A stretch of 64,000 nt of DNA from Streptomyces aquilus (GCF_003955715.1 NZ_CP034463.1:3286001-3350000); one strand, 5' to 3'. Shown: positions 24,896-33,971, counted from the first letter of the stretch. A program made the numbers and translations. The notes: generated by a model from the sequence alone, not told the origin.

Positions 24896-25141
24896 ATGGC
24901 GGAGCAGCACCAGGCGACGAATCCGGACCAGGCACAGGAGACCCGACGGCAGCGAGCCGGCGCCGCCGCCTTGCTCGTAGGCCTGATCGGCACACTCGCG
25001 TTCTTCGCCCTATGGCCCGGCTTGCCACACGTCATCGACTGGGGAGCCATCGTCGCGGCCATCGCCGTGGGTGGGCTGGCGCGCTGGATCTGCCAGTCCT
25101 GGATGACTGGTACGGCTCAGAAGAAGTCTGCACGATCGTGA
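24896..25141 (+). CDS. Small two-helix membrane protein
   Basis: An 81-residue hypothetical protein with a charged N-terminus and two hydrophobic segments (about residues 22-40, AGAAALLVGLIGTLAFFALW, and 48-62, GAIVAAIAVGGLARW). It ends in a basic tail. I do not recognise the family. The ATG at 24896 has only a weak ribosome site, and the stop is 20 nt from the convergent gene at 25161. Third-position GC supports coding, but function is unknown. Confidence 0.5.
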   Translation: MAEQHQATNPDQAQETRRQRAGAAALLVGLIGTLAFFALWPGLPHVIDWGAIVAAIAVGGLARWICQSWMTGTAQKKSARS

Positions 25142-25160
25142 GCGTCCGGTGGGGCTCAGC

Positions 25161-26426
25161 TCATTGCTCCACCGGTTCAGCCGGTGTCCCACGTTCCTCG
25201 TCGTCCCCCCGTCGACGGAGCGCTCGCTCGCCGATCTCGCTGGAGAGCCTGCCCGTCACCGATCTGACCCGATGGAGGGTCTCGTTACCGAGACGCCTGG
25301 CGGCGTTGACGCCTCCGGCTCCCGTGTCGAGCGCCCGTTCCCCCGCCTCCGCGGCGGCGTCCAACCACCTTCTCGCGTCCATCAACTGTCGACCGTGCTC
25401 GATCCCGAGCCGCCCGTGGAAGTCGACGACGGCGACCGCGACATGATTGCCCGCATGCACGACGGCCGGGGACGCGGTCGGGTGCAGCAGCACCTTCGTA
25501 TTGGCCCTGTCGACGACCGCGTCCACGCGGGCCAGCAGACGCTCGGTGCTCTGCGAGATGAGCTCCCTACGGTTCTGCCGGGCAACCTGAAGTCCGAGGC
25601 GATGCCGGTCCAGTTCATCCGGGGATGCGTCCAGTAGGCGGTCGAGTTCGAGCACGGAGATCGCGTCGTGCAGTTGGAAGCAACGGGCCAGAACGGCAAG
25701 CCACTCCCCCACCGCGACCTCCGCGTCCTTGGAGGTCTTGGCAAGGTCACCGATCTTGGTCTGGTGCTCCATCTTCTCGGTGAGCGCGTCGAGTTGACGC
25801 AGCGCATAGGCCTGGGTCCGCGCGATCGTCATCGCCGTGCCCTGCACCTTCGACCACGTGACCGCGGAGACCCGGCCCACCTGCTCTCGAACGGTCATGG
25901 CCTCCTCTATGACGAGGCCCGCTCCGATCATGTCCGCCAGCACCACGTCCTTCTGAGCGCGGAGCACGTCGTCGACCTTCGCATCGATCGCGGCGAGATA
26001 GTCGGTGATCTCGTCCATGGTCTGCTGCATCGCAAGCTGCGCCATGAGCCCCGCTGCACCGGCCAGGCGTGCCGGGTTGGTGAGAAACGATCCGGGCGTC
26101 TTCTCCAGTTCGAGGAGCCCCTTGATCTTGCCGTTCTTCGTCAACACGGCACGGCTTACACCCGAGTTCGAGCCCTTCATCAGCCCGTACTTCTCGAGAG
26201 CGTGCGCCGACTGCTCGGTCAACTTCACCCAGCGGCCCGAGTCGGCCGCGATCTCGGCACCTTTCTGCGCTGCTCCAGCCACAGCACTGAGGGTGGGGCC
26301 GAGCCTCGGCAGTCCGAGATCCTTCGACGGCAGTCCTTCGGAGACGAGGAAGCGTTCGACAGCCGTCGGGCTTCCAATGACGGCCAGGCCGTCGCCGTCG
26401 CTGATCAGCTGAAGGTCGTCGTCCAT
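25161..26426 (-). CDS. Hypothetical protein, 421 aa
   Basis: A 421-residue soluble protein that I do not recognise. It begins MDDDLQLISDGDGLAVIGSPTAVERFLVSEGL and is largely helical. A central region (about 130-300) contains repeated amphipathic helices and heptad-like spacing (MQQTMDEITDYLAAIDAKVDDVLRAQKDVV), suggesting a coiled-coil or helical bundle. The C-terminus is charged. ATG at 26426 has AGGAG six bases upstream, giving a confident start; a longer frame to 26513 has none. It is transcribed alone, next to accessory and defence-like genes, and there is no catalytic motif. Confidence 0.75.
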   Translation of the reverse strand: MDDDLQLISDGDGLAVIGSPTAVERFLVSEGLPSKDLGLPRLGPTLSAVAGAAQKGAEIAADSGRWVKLTEQSAHALEKYGLMKGSNSGVSRAVLTKNGKIKGLLELEKTPGSFLTNPARLAGAAGLMAQLAMQQTMDEITDYLAAIDAKVDDVLRAQKDVVLADMIGAGLVIEEAMTVREQVGRVSAVTWSKVQGTAMTIARTQAYALRQLDALTEKMEHQTKIGDLAKTSKDAEVAVGEWLAVLARCFQLHDAISVLELDRLLDASPDELDRHRLGLQVARQNRRELISQSTERLLARVDAVVDRANTKVLLHPTASPAVVHAGNHVAVAVVDFHGRLGIEHGRQLMDARRWLDAAAEAGERALDTGAGGVNAARRLGNETLHRVRSVTGRLSSEIGERALRRRGDDEERGTPAEPVEQ

Positions 26427-26671
26427 CGGCGGCTCCTGAAGTGGCTCTTCGCAGTGCCTGACGCTACCTCGCGGCGATGTCAGTCCTCTGAAGGATCCTT
26501 CCCGCCGCCTCACCAGGTGGGTGCTGACGGAAAGCTCGAACTCTTCTGGGCGCCATCATCCCCTGTCCGAGAACCGCTCCGCCCCTGGCAGGCGGTCTTG
26601 CGCCGTTCATTTCACTGCTCTGACAGTGAGAAACAGCGGGGCGGCCTGACAACCGTGAGGGGGACGATCTC

Positions 26672-27826
26672 GTGGGGGCTGGGATCGAGGCAGTAGACGA
26701 AATGCTGCGGGACCGTCTGCTCATCATGGTCAACGACCAGCTGGCGATCGACGTGCTCCCGTACATCCCGGTTCGCACTGGCGGACTGGTGCTGACGGGT
26801 GCTGCCGCGCCGGTCAGGTGCAGGGAGATACGCAACGCCCGGCCCGAGACGACTGTGGTCATGGACCAGGGCAGCCACACCCAACAGATCGCCACCACTG
26901 ATGCACCGTTCGGTCTCAAGACCAACTACGGCTGGCGCGACCTGGACCTCGCCGGGCTCAATGAGATTCTCGACGGCCAGCGCGACAACAAGGCGTCCTA
27001 TGCCGTCACACCCACGTGTTTCATCCCGGCTGACCAGGTGGGCGACGCGTCGGTACTCAAGGCCGTAATCCGTCAGGCCAACCACTTGCGCCGCGGGGAC
27101 ACCGTCGTACTGTTGCCGTGCAGCTGGCGATGGTTACGGCGCTCTTCCCTTCCCGACCTCGCCGAGCAGATCCGGAGCTGTCGGCATCCCGTGGCGTTGA
27201 TCATGCAGGCGGACGGCGACCCACTCGAACGCGACCAAGCCTCCGAAGGGCTACGGCAGTTGTGCCGATCCTGTCCCCGACTCGTTCTCTGGCGCACTGA
27301 TCTCGCGGCCTTTGATGCCATGGCGCACGGGGCGTTGGGTGCGGCGGTCGGCGCCTCGGCCGTACTCCGGCACGGTGTGGCTCCACGGCCCGACAGCGGA
27401 GGTGGCGGCCACAAGCCGTTTCCAGTGGTGCTGGTCCGGCGCCTGCTCCGTTACCACCGCGTGGCGACGCTCCAGGACTGGTTCGCCCACGTCGATCCGT
27501 GGACCTGCGACTGCGCGGTGTGCGCAGGGGCGGCTCTCACCCGCTTCACGGACAGCGACGCGGACGTCCTCCGGGCCCTGCTGCACACTGTCTGCGAACT
27601 CTACTCACTGCATGAGGAGTTGGACGCCACCCTCCCAGGCGACGACCGCATCGGCTGGTGGCGTCAGCAACTCACGGACGCCCGGGAATACCACCGCCTA
27701 CTGTCGTCCCAGACGGACACGGAGGTCTCGTTTCCGAAGGTGCTTCAGGCCTGGCGCCGCTGGAGTCCGCCCGCGCTGCCCACGAGAGGGAAGCACCGGA
27801 CTCAGGACCATTCCGGCCCTAGTTGA
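26672..27826 (+). CDS. Possible tRNA-guanine transglycosylase-like protein (TGT/DpdA type)
   Basis: A 384-residue protein beginning at GTG 26672 with GAGGGGG eight bases upstream. Residues 279-284 form CDCAVC and His305 follows, a C-x-C-x2-C...H pattern like the zinc site of tRNA-guanine transglycosylases. The preceding sequence has alternating hydrophobic strands expected of a TIM barrel (VVMDQGS, YAVTPTCFIPAD, VVLLPCSWRWL, PVALIMQADGD, LVLWRTDLAAFDAMAHGALGAAVGAS). Paralogues of this fold include DpdA, which inserts 7-deazaguanines into DNA. I cannot identify catalytic aspartates with certainty. The neighbouring restriction-type gene makes a nucleic-acid modification or defence role attractive but unproven. 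Confidence 0.4.
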   Translation: MGAGIEAVDEMLRDRLLIMVNDQLAIDVLPYIPVRTGGLVLTGAAAPVRCREIRNARPETTVVMDQGSHTQQIATTDAPFGLKTNYGWRDLDLAGLNEILDGQRDNKASYAVTPTCFIPADQVGDASVLKAVIRQANHLRRGDTVVLLPCSWRWLRRSSLPDLAEQIRSCRHPVALIMQADGDPLERDQASEGLRQLCRSCPRLVLWRTDLAAFDAMAHGALGAAVGASAVLRHGVAPRPDSGGGGHKPFPVVLVRRLLRYHRVATLQDWFAHVDPWTCDCAVCAGAALTRFTDSDADVLRALLHTVCELYSLHEELDATLPGDDRIGWWRQQLTDAREYHRLLSSQTDTEVSFPKVLQAWRRWSPPALPTRGKHRTQDHSGPS

Positions 27827-28434
27827 CGCCAGGCCTGCTCATGGAACAGCCACTGGGCAGCGGAGTGCCGTCGAGGCCGGTAGGGGGCGGGTTCCAGGAG
27901 CCAACGCAGCCCCGCCGGCTCTTGGGTGGCTACGCCGACCCCATAGAAGCGGGCCTTCAAGAGAAGCAGGTCCATGTCGGGGTCGTCAGGTGATGGGAAG
28001 TCGTGCTGCCCTGATGCCGCCGCAGGGCGCGATACGACGACCCCGCGGGCGCAGAACGGCGCGAACTGCGAGGCGTCCCGAACCGCGGAGTCCCATGCGC
28101 GGGGTGAGACGCCTCGTGGTCCGCGGAGAAGAACCAGCTCGACACAGGCAGCGGGTACGAGTTGCCGTACGACGATGCCCTCACCCTCCACCAGCGCGAC
28201 CACGCCGGGCGGCGCGGCGTGGAGCATCCGCAGGGCATGGGCATCGAGCGAAGACGCCGATACTGGGACGTCCGCTGGAAGGTCATGCAAGACGGTCAGC
28301 AATGCCCTGCTGTCGACCGCGCCGAGGCCGACTGAGGAGCGCCGGCGGGCCTCGTCGGCGAACACGCTGACAGCGGCCTGCACTTGTTGTCCGCGCAGCC
28401 TCAGTCCGGTGAGTGCCTGCTCGGCCAGCAGCAT
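27802..28434 (-). CDS. Hypothetical protein, about 210 aa
   Basis: A protein of unknown function, about 210 residues from ATG 28434; an upstream in-frame ATG at 28503 is possible. It starts MLLAEQALTGLRLRGQQVQAAVSVF and contains ELVLLRGPRGVSPRAWDSAVRDASQFAPFCARG and a C-terminal LRWLLEPAPYRPRRHSAAQWLFHEQAW. Its 3-prime end overlaps the 3-prime end of the transglycosylase-like gene by 25 bp in convergent orientation. No domain could be assigned. Context suggests an accessory or defence-associated gene. Confidence 0.6.
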   Translation of the reverse strand: MLLAEQALTGLRLRGQQVQAAVSVFADEARRRSSVGLGAVDSRALLTVLHDLPADVPVSASSLDAHALRMLHAAPPGVVALVEGEGIVVRQLVPAACVELVLLRGPRGVSPRAWDSAVRDASQFAPFCARGVVVSRPAAASGQHDFPSPDDPDMDLLLLKARFYGVGVATQEPAGLRWLLEPAPYRPRRHSAAQWLFHEQAWRQLGPEWS

Positions 28435-28662
28435 GTCTTGTGTCCTCGCCCTGGTGGTTCGGTTCGTCCTGCTGCCGGACTTCTGACATCCGGCGGCATC
28501 CACCTCCGCTGTCTACCAGTCCGGCGTGCTCGTGGCACATCCACAGATGGAATGCGGCCGCCCGGCCGCGGTGTCCCAGCGTTCTGGCAACTGTCTGCGG
28601 AAAGCGGCCCTATCGTCGTTCCCACGTGCCACGACCGCTCCAACTGCCAAGGGGGGACCACG

Positions 28663-31233
28663 ATGCAGGCGAAGGAGACGCTGTTCGCCGATCTCGTGCA
28701 GGGCAAGGCTCAGCAGTTCCAAGTGCCGCTCTATCAGCGGACGTACTCCTGGACGGAGAAGCAGCTAAGACAGTTATGGAGTGACATCCTGGAGCAGGCC
28801 GAGCTGATCGAGCGCGGTGAGCAGGCGAACACACACTTCCTGGGGTCCGTCGTCCTCGCGCCGTCGCCGCAGAACGATGCGACGTTCTCCCGATGGCTCG
28901 TCGTCGACGGCCAGCAGCGGCTGACCACGCTCTCCCTCGCGCTGGCCGCGATCCGCGATCACGTCAAGGACGCCGAGCCGCGTCAGGCCGAGCGGATCGA
29001 CGAGCAGTACCTGATCAACAAGTGGCAGACCGGCATCGACCACTTCCGGTTGCTGCCGACCCAGGCGGACCGGACACAGTTCGCCGCGCACATCCGCGGA
29101 CCACTGACCGAGCAGGTCGGCAGTAGTGTCGCCACGGCCTACAGCTTCTTCCGCCGAAAGCTCGTCGAGGCTGCCGACCCGTCCGCCCCGCAGGACGTGT
29201 TCCGCATCGAGCAGGCCATCACCTCCCGGCTGACGCTGGTGGCAGTGACCGCCCAGCACGGGGACAACGTGCACCGCATCTTCGAGTCCCTCAACAACAC
29301 CGGGCTCAAGCTCAGCCAGGCGGACCTGCTGCGCAACTACCTGTTCATGAAGCTGACCACACGCGGCGAGCACGTCTACGAGACGTACTGGCTCCCGCTG
29401 CAGGACAGCCTGAGCAACGAAGAGCTGGAACAGCTCATGTGGCTGCAACTGGTCCTCGACGGCGACGACCGGGTACGCCGCCAGGACCTGTACGCGGCGC
29501 AGCAGCAGCGCTTCGAGCGCGACGAGGCGAGCGAGGAGGAAATCGAGGACTACATCAGGGAGTTGTACGGCCGCGCCGCCGTCTTCCGCCGCCTGCTCCA
29601 CCCCGAGGAGGAGCCGGACGCAGCGGTTCGCGCTCATCTGCTCCGCCTGAACGCCTGGCAGGCCCAGGTCACCTACCCCGCACTGATGCTGCTCCTCGAC
29701 CGCCGCGCCCGCGGAGACCTCGATTCAACCGACACCGCCCGTGCGATGTCGTACATCGAGAGCTTCCTGGTACGCCGGATGATCTGCCGCGTGCCGACGA
29801 ACAACCTCAACAGGATCTTCCAGTCCGTGCCCGGGCAACTCCCGCTCGACGTGCCCGTCGCCGATGGGCTGCACCAGTTGCTCTCCTCCGAGAACCGGTT
29901 CTGGCCCGACGACAGGGAGCTGCGCGAGAAGATCCAGAAGGCGCCCTTCTACCAGTTCGGACGCTCACAGCAGCGGAAGGTGGTGCTGCAGCGGCTGGAG
30001 GAGAGTTACGAGCATCCGGAGCCGGTGGACTTCGCCGCAGCCCAGCTCACCATCGAGCACGTCATGCCGCAGTCGCCCGGCGACGAGTGGCTCGAGATGC
30101 TGGAGGAGGAGGCGGCTGACGGGGAGAGCGCGAAGGATCTGCACTCCCGCCTGCAACACACCCTCGGGAACCTCACGCTCACCGCGGTCAACTCCGAGCT
30201 GTCGAACCATCCCTTCGAGCGCAAACAGGGCCTTCTCCATGGCAGTCACCTGGAGATGAACCGCCGCATCGCCGCGACCGAACGCTGGGGCGCGAAGGAG
30301 ATCCTCGCCCGCGCCGACGAACTCGCCGACCGTGCAATCTCCTTGTGGCCCGCCCCGCTACGTGGAGTCGGCCGCGCGCAGCGCAGCCGGGACTGGCATC
30401 TGGCACACCAGGTGCTGGCGGCACTCCCGCACGGCACGTGGACGTCGTACGGCGACCTCGCCGCGTTCCTCGGCTCGGGCGCCCAGGCCGTGGGCAACCA
30501 CCTGGCGAGCACGCCGGGGGTGGTGGGCGCGTACCGGGTGCTCACGTCCGAGGGCAAGGTCTCCGAGGGTTTCCGTTGGACGTCCGACGACGACGGCGAC
30601 GACGTCCGCTCCCGCCTGGCCGCCGACGGCATCCGATTCACGGTGACCGGCGCCGCCGACCCGGCGCAGCGGCTCACCGCAGACGACCTCGCACTGCTCG
30701 TCACCGAGGACGACGACCGAGCCGAGGCCGAAGACACCGCGCAGCGCACGACCAGCGCCGGCCAGGGCGAGGAGACACGCGCAGACCGCTTCCTTCGCCA
30801 GCTCGCGGCGGACGACTCCCCGGAGACGGTCGAGGCGGTCCGGACGCTCTTCGCCCGTTGGGAAGAACTGGGCGGCTGGATCGGACACGGGGCGGGCCAG
30901 GTCATGACGAGCGCGTTCCTCATGCTCGGCCAGGCAGGCGCACCCGGCCGGGGCATCTGGCCGATGACGCTGTACCCGGGTAGTGGCAGGGGCGGCACGG
31001 CGGAGGTGGTCTTCCAGTACCTGGCCACGCGGGACCCGTTCACCGACCGTGCGCTACGCGCCGAACTCCTCACGCGTCTCAACAAGTTGGAGGGCGTACA
31101 CATCCCAGAGGGAAAGCTTGAGCTGCGCCCCAACATCCGCCTCTCCCTGCTGGTGAAGAACGGCAACCTCGAACTGCTCGCGGAGACGTTGGTGTGGTTC
31201 CGGGACCGTTGGGAGACGCGGGAAACGGTCTGA
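28663..31233 (+). CDS. GmrSD-type restriction protein (DUF262-DUF1524) fused to an ATL domain
   Basis: An 856-residue fused protein. The N-terminal DUF262 part has FQVPLYQRTYSW (about 19-30) and the nucleotide-site motif VVDGQQRLTTL (80-90). The DUF1524 nuclease part has the HNH-type signature TIEHVMPQ (His466) with LGNLTLTAVNSELSN and PFERK following. About residues 579-650 resemble the DNA-binding domain of alkylguanine transferase-like proteins (HLAHQVLAALPHGTWTSYGDLAAFLG), without a PCHR active-site motif. The C-terminal 190 residues are unassigned. Type IV GmrSD enzymes cut phage DNA with modified cytosine. The ATG has GGGGGG six bases upstream; a longer frame to 28384 is unsupported. 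Confidence 0.8.
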   Translation: MQAKETLFADLVQGKAQQFQVPLYQRTYSWTEKQLRQLWSDILEQAELIERGEQANTHFLGSVVLAPSPQNDATFSRWLVVDGQQRLTTLSLALAAIRDHVKDAEPRQAERIDEQYLINKWQTGIDHFRLLPTQADRTQFAAHIRGPLTEQVGSSVATAYSFFRRKLVEAADPSAPQDVFRIEQAITSRLTLVAVTAQHGDNVHRIFESLNNTGLKLSQADLLRNYLFMKLTTRGEHVYETYWLPLQDSLSNEELEQLMWLQLVLDGDDRVRRQDLYAAQQQRFERDEASEEEIEDYIRELYGRAAVFRRLLHPEEEPDAAVRAHLLRLNAWQAQVTYPALMLLLDRRARGDLDSTDTARAMSYIESFLVRRMICRVPTNNLNRIFQSVPGQLPLDVPVADGLHQLLSSENRFWPDDRELREKIQKAPFYQFGRSQQRKVVLQRLEESYEHPEPVDFAAAQLTIEHVMPQSPGDEWLEMLEEEAADGESAKDLHSRLQHTLGNLTLTAVNSELSNHPFERKQGLLHGSHLEMNRRIAATERWGAKEILARADELADRAISLWPAPLRGVGRAQRSRDWHLAHQVLAALPHGTWTSYGDLAAFLGSGAQAVGNHLASTPGVVGAYRVLTSEGKVSEGFRWTSDDDGDDVRSRLAADGIRFTVTGAADPAQRLTADDLALLVTEDDDRAEAEDTAQRTTSAGQGEETRADRFLRQLAADDSPETVEAVRTLFARWEELGGWIGHGAGQVMTSAFLMLGQAGAPGRGIWPMTLYPGSGRGGTAEVVFQYLATRDPFTDRALRAELLTRLNKLEGVHIPEGKLELRPNIRLSLLVKNGNLELLAETLVWFRDRWETRETV

Positions 31234-31246
31234 GGGGACGCCCCCT

Positions 31247-31271
31247 GCGGGACGCCCCCTGCGGGTGCGTC
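31247..31271 (+). terminator. Hairpin after the GmrSD-type gene
   Basis: GGGACGC and GCGTCCC form a 7-bp stem with an 11-nt loop, within a short direct repeat (GGGACGCCCCCTGC occurs twice from 31238). It lies 14 nt after the stop codon. There is no strong T tract, so termination is plausible rather than clear. Confidence 0.4.
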
Positions 31272-31476
31272 CCGAGTCGCAACCAAGATGCAGTCCGAAG
31301 GTTCGATCCCCGGGTCGCCCCCTCGGACTGTCTGCCCCTCGTTCCTCCCTCGGGGACTTTCAGGGCTGCCTGAGGCACTCTCGCCACGTAACACGTAACA
31401 CGGCAAGCTCCTAAAAGACCGGAAAAGACCTCCGCCCCAGATCAGAGGGCCCGTCCCAGATAGAGCTGCGGGTAGC

Positions 31477-31895
31477 GGCAGACGAGTCGGGCTGTACGCC
31501 GGGTTCTGTGCCGAGGGTCCTCGCGGACGTCTCGGCGACGGCCATCCATCTAGGACCGGCGTTGCCGCCGGCCTCGTGCGGTCTACCCGGGAACTCGGGC
31601 GGGCAGCCCTCGGACGTTCCCGCAGAGCCGCCTCCGAAAAGGCGGCCCCTTTTGACCTTGCTCCAGGTGGGGTTTACCTAGCTGCCCAGGTCACCCTGAG
31701 CACTGGTGGTCTCTTACACCACCGTTTCACCCTTACCGAGGACCGAGGTCCCCGGCGGTTTGTTTTCTGTGGCACTGTCCCGCGGGTCACCCCGGGTGGC
31801 CGTTAGCCACCACCCTGCCCTGTGGAGCCCGGACGTTCCTCGGGAAGCCCCCCGTCAAGGGGACTCCACGCGGCCGTCCGCCCGGCTCGTCTGCC
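31477..31895 (-). ncRNA. rnpB: RNase P RNA (class A)
   Basis: Catalytic RNA that trims 5-prime leaders from tRNA precursors. The minus strand contains the universal GAGGAACGTCCGGGCTCC core near the 5-prime end and the ACAGAACCCGG element near the 3-prime end. The matching AGATGGATGGC segment also lies in the 3-prime half. The ends are set by the P1 helix: GGCAGACGAG near 31895 pairs with CTCGTCTGCC near 31477, giving about 419 nt, normal for actinobacteria. The 5-prime end overlaps the 3-prime end of the EamA transporter gene on the same strand by about 41 nt. Confidence 0.93.
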
Positions 31896-32781
31896 GTGTC
31901 GACCATGTTACCGGCCCCCCACTCCTCGCAGGACCGGCCGCCGTCGCCAGCACCGACCCCGCCAGGATCAGGACGAAGGCCACCCCCACCCCCGCCGTCA
32001 GCTCCTCCCCCAGGAACAGCGCGCCCGCCGCCACCGCCACCGCCGGGTTCACGTACGTGATCACCGTCGACCGCGTCGGGCCCACCTCCTTGATCAGCTC
32101 CAGGAAGGCCACGAAGGCGACCGCGGTGCAGATCACTCCCAGGCCCGCCAGCGCCAGCAGAACCGAACCCGACGGCATCGACGACGGCCACGTCGCCCCC
32201 GCCGCCGGTGCGTACACCACCGCCGCCAGCGCCAGGCACGACGCCGTGAGCTGGAGGGACGGGACAGCCCGCAAGTGCCTCGCCGCTATCAGCGGCGCCG
32301 TCGCGTACCCCACCACCGTCACCAGCACCTCCGCCATCGACCGCGCGTCTCCCCCGGTCAGATGCGGCACCGTCAGGACTCCGACCCCCGCCAGGCCCAG
32401 CCCCAGCCCCGTCACCCTGCGCGCCCCCAGCCGCTCCGTGGCCCCGAAGAAGCGGGCCAGTGCCACGCCCACGATCGGTACCCCGGCTATCAGCAGACCC
32501 GCCGTCGAGCTCGACAGATGCCTCTCCGCGTCCGTCAGCGTGAACCACGGGCCGATGATCTCTATGCACGCGAAGGCGAGGAGCGGTTTCCAGTGGGCCC
32601 GGACCGTCGCCGGCAGCCCCCGCGCCGCGAACGGCAGCAGCAACGCCGCCCCCAGCGCACACCGCGTGAACACCACGAAAGACGGGGACAGCGGAGCCTC
32701 CACCGCCACCTTGATCATCAGGTAGGGGATCCCCCACACCACTCCCATCAGGGAGAACAGGAACCAGCCGCGTGCAGTCAT
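31855..32781 (-). CDS. EamA/DMT-family transporter
   Basis: A 308-residue drug/metabolite transporter-type permease with ten predicted helices in two EamA repeats. The first begins FLFSLMGVVWGIPYLMIKVAV, the second around LTASCLALAAVVYAP. The FLELIKEVGPTRSTVITYVNPAVAVAAGALFLGEELTAG segment is the conserved C-terminal EamA signature. Substrate is unknown. It is 21 nt downstream of an AraC-type regulator on the same strand, which probably controls it. Its last 41 nt lie within the rnpB gene, so the two transcripts overlap. Confidence 0.88.
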   Translation of the reverse strand: MTARGWFLFSLMGVVWGIPYLMIKVAVEAPLSPSFVVFTRCALGAALLLPFAARGLPATVRAHWKPLLAFACIEIIGPWFTLTDAERHLSSSTAGLLIAGVPIVGVALARFFGATERLGARRVTGLGLGLAGVGVLTVPHLTGGDARSMAEVLVTVVGYATAPLIAARHLRAVPSLQLTASCLALAAVVYAPAAGATWPSSMPSGSVLLALAGLGVICTAVAFVAFLELIKEVGPTRSTVITYVNPAVAVAAGALFLGEELTAGVGVAFVLILAGSVLATAAGPARSGGPVTWSTRQTSRADGRVESP

Positions 32782-32802
32782 ACCGCCATGCTCGTCGCGG
32801 CG

Positions 32803-33618
32803 TCAGCGCCCGTCTTGAACGCTGTTGCGGTACGCCGCCGGCGTCACCCCCAGCACCCGCCGGAACCAGCGGGTGAGGTGCGCCTGGTCGGCGAAGCCCA
32901 CCGCTGCCGCCGCCTCCGCCGGGCGCAGGCCCGATTCCAGCAGGGTGCGGGCGCGGTGGACTCGGTATTGCGCCAGCCAGGCGTACGGGGGCAGGCCCAT
33001 CGTCGTACGGAAGGCCCGGAGGAGTTGGTAGCGGGACAGGCCCACGTCCTCGGCCAGCGTCGCCAGGGACGGAGGGGCCAGCAACTCGTCCGCCAGACGG
33101 TCTCGTACGAGCAGCGCGATACCGTCGCCGCCCGGCACCACGTCGTCCGTCGCCCGTGCCGTGGAGTGGCGGCGGGCCAGTGCCGTCAGGAGCCACGGCA
33201 GTCGCGACTCCGCCTCCAGCGGGTCGGGGCAGGCGCTGAGTTCCGTGTGCGTCAGGCGGAGGGCGGCAGCCAGCTCCGGGTCGTCTATCAGGGGCTCGCG
33301 GAAGTGCGGGAAGCCGAGGGTGCCATCGGCCAGCAGGGGTGTCGCCGCGTACAGGGCCCGGTACGCGTAACCGTCCGTCGTGGTTCCCGGGCCTCCCGTG
33401 TGCACCTCCCCGGGTGCCAGTACGACGATGCTGCCCGGGCCCGTGCGGATGTGCCCGCCTCTGTAGTCGATGATCTCCGAGCCGCCCACGCAGACGCCGA
33501 CCGTGAACTCGTCGTGGGCGTGGGGGGCGTAGACGTGCTTGTCGAAGCGGGCCGTGAGGAGGTCCAGGCGGGGGCCACAGCGGCCCAGTCTTGCCCGCGT
33601 CCACAGTGCCTGTTCCAC
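32803..33618 (-). CDS. AraC-family transcriptional regulator
   Basis: A 271-residue regulator. The N-terminal cupin-type sensor includes the HDEFTVGVCVGGSEIIDYRGGHIRTGPGSIVVLAPGEVHTG segment. The C-terminal double helix-turn-helix spans about residues 175-265 (LATLAEDVGLSRYQLLRAFRTTMGLPPYAWLAQYRVHRA and AAAAVGFADQAHLTRWFRRVLGVTPAAYR). This domain order is typical of AraC proteins that control a neighbouring exporter or permease; here the EamA gene follows directly. Confidence 0.9.
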   Translation of the reverse strand: MEQALWTRARLGRCGPRLDLLTARFDKHVYAPHAHDEFTVGVCVGGSEIIDYRGGHIRTGPGSIVVLAPGEVHTGGPGTTTDGYAYRALYAATPLLADGTLGFPHFREPLIDDPELAAALRLTHTELSACPDPLEAESRLPWLLTALARRHSTARATDDVVPGGDGIALLVRDRLADELLAPPSLATLAEDVGLSRYQLLRAFRTTMGLPPYAWLAQYRVHRARTLLESGLRPAEAAAAVGFADQAHLTRWFRRVLGVTPAAYRNSVQDGR

Positions 33619-33666
33619 GCCGCGCCCCCTGTCCTCCGTCGTTCTCAGGGTGCAACGCCTAGGTGG

Positions 33667-33893
33667 TCAGAGAAAGTCCGCTGTCTCCAGGTCGAAGGAG
33701 AAGGGCTCGGGGAGTGCCACTGCACGTCTGTCGATGAACGCCTGTACAGCTGTTCCACGATCTGGCTGATGCAGTGCTCGTGGTGCCCATCGAGCAACGG
33801 CGTCACCACGAGTTCCCCCTCATCGGATCCAGTGCCACGGCCACCAGACAACAGCCCTTCACCTAGCGCCAGGACCGAACCGTCGAAGATCAC
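33667..33893 (-). pseudogene. Uma2/DUF820-family remnant
   Basis: The frame from ATG 33893 encodes DEGELVVTPLLDGHHEHCISQIVEQLYR, matching the N-terminal part of Uma2-type putative endonucleases. The next frame then encodes VALPEPFSFDLETADFL and a stop at 33667, matching the usual C-terminus of that family. The roughly 100 residues in between, including the PD-(D/E)XK core, are missing. The best reading is an internal deletion and frame change leaving a dead gene. Confidence 0.65.
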
Positions 33894-33971
33894 CCGTTAG
33901 TGACCAGCATCGGCCCGGCCCCTGCCCCTGCCCCTTGACCATGCCGCGACGTCAACGTCTCTACTGACCCC

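Noticed and set aside
24697..25062. A 121-codon minus-strand frame opposite the small membrane protein
   Set aside because: No ribosome site, no conserved features and poor third-position pattern.
31290..31325. tRNA fragment or attachment site (GGTTCGATCCCCGG motif)
   Set aside because: The T-loop-like motif has no matching T stem or acceptor stem around it and no integrase gene is nearby.
31787..33655. A 622-codon minus-strand frame over the EamA/AraC genes
   Set aside because: Product is Gly/Arg/Pro-rich; the EamA and AraC frames carry the conserved domains and better codon bias.
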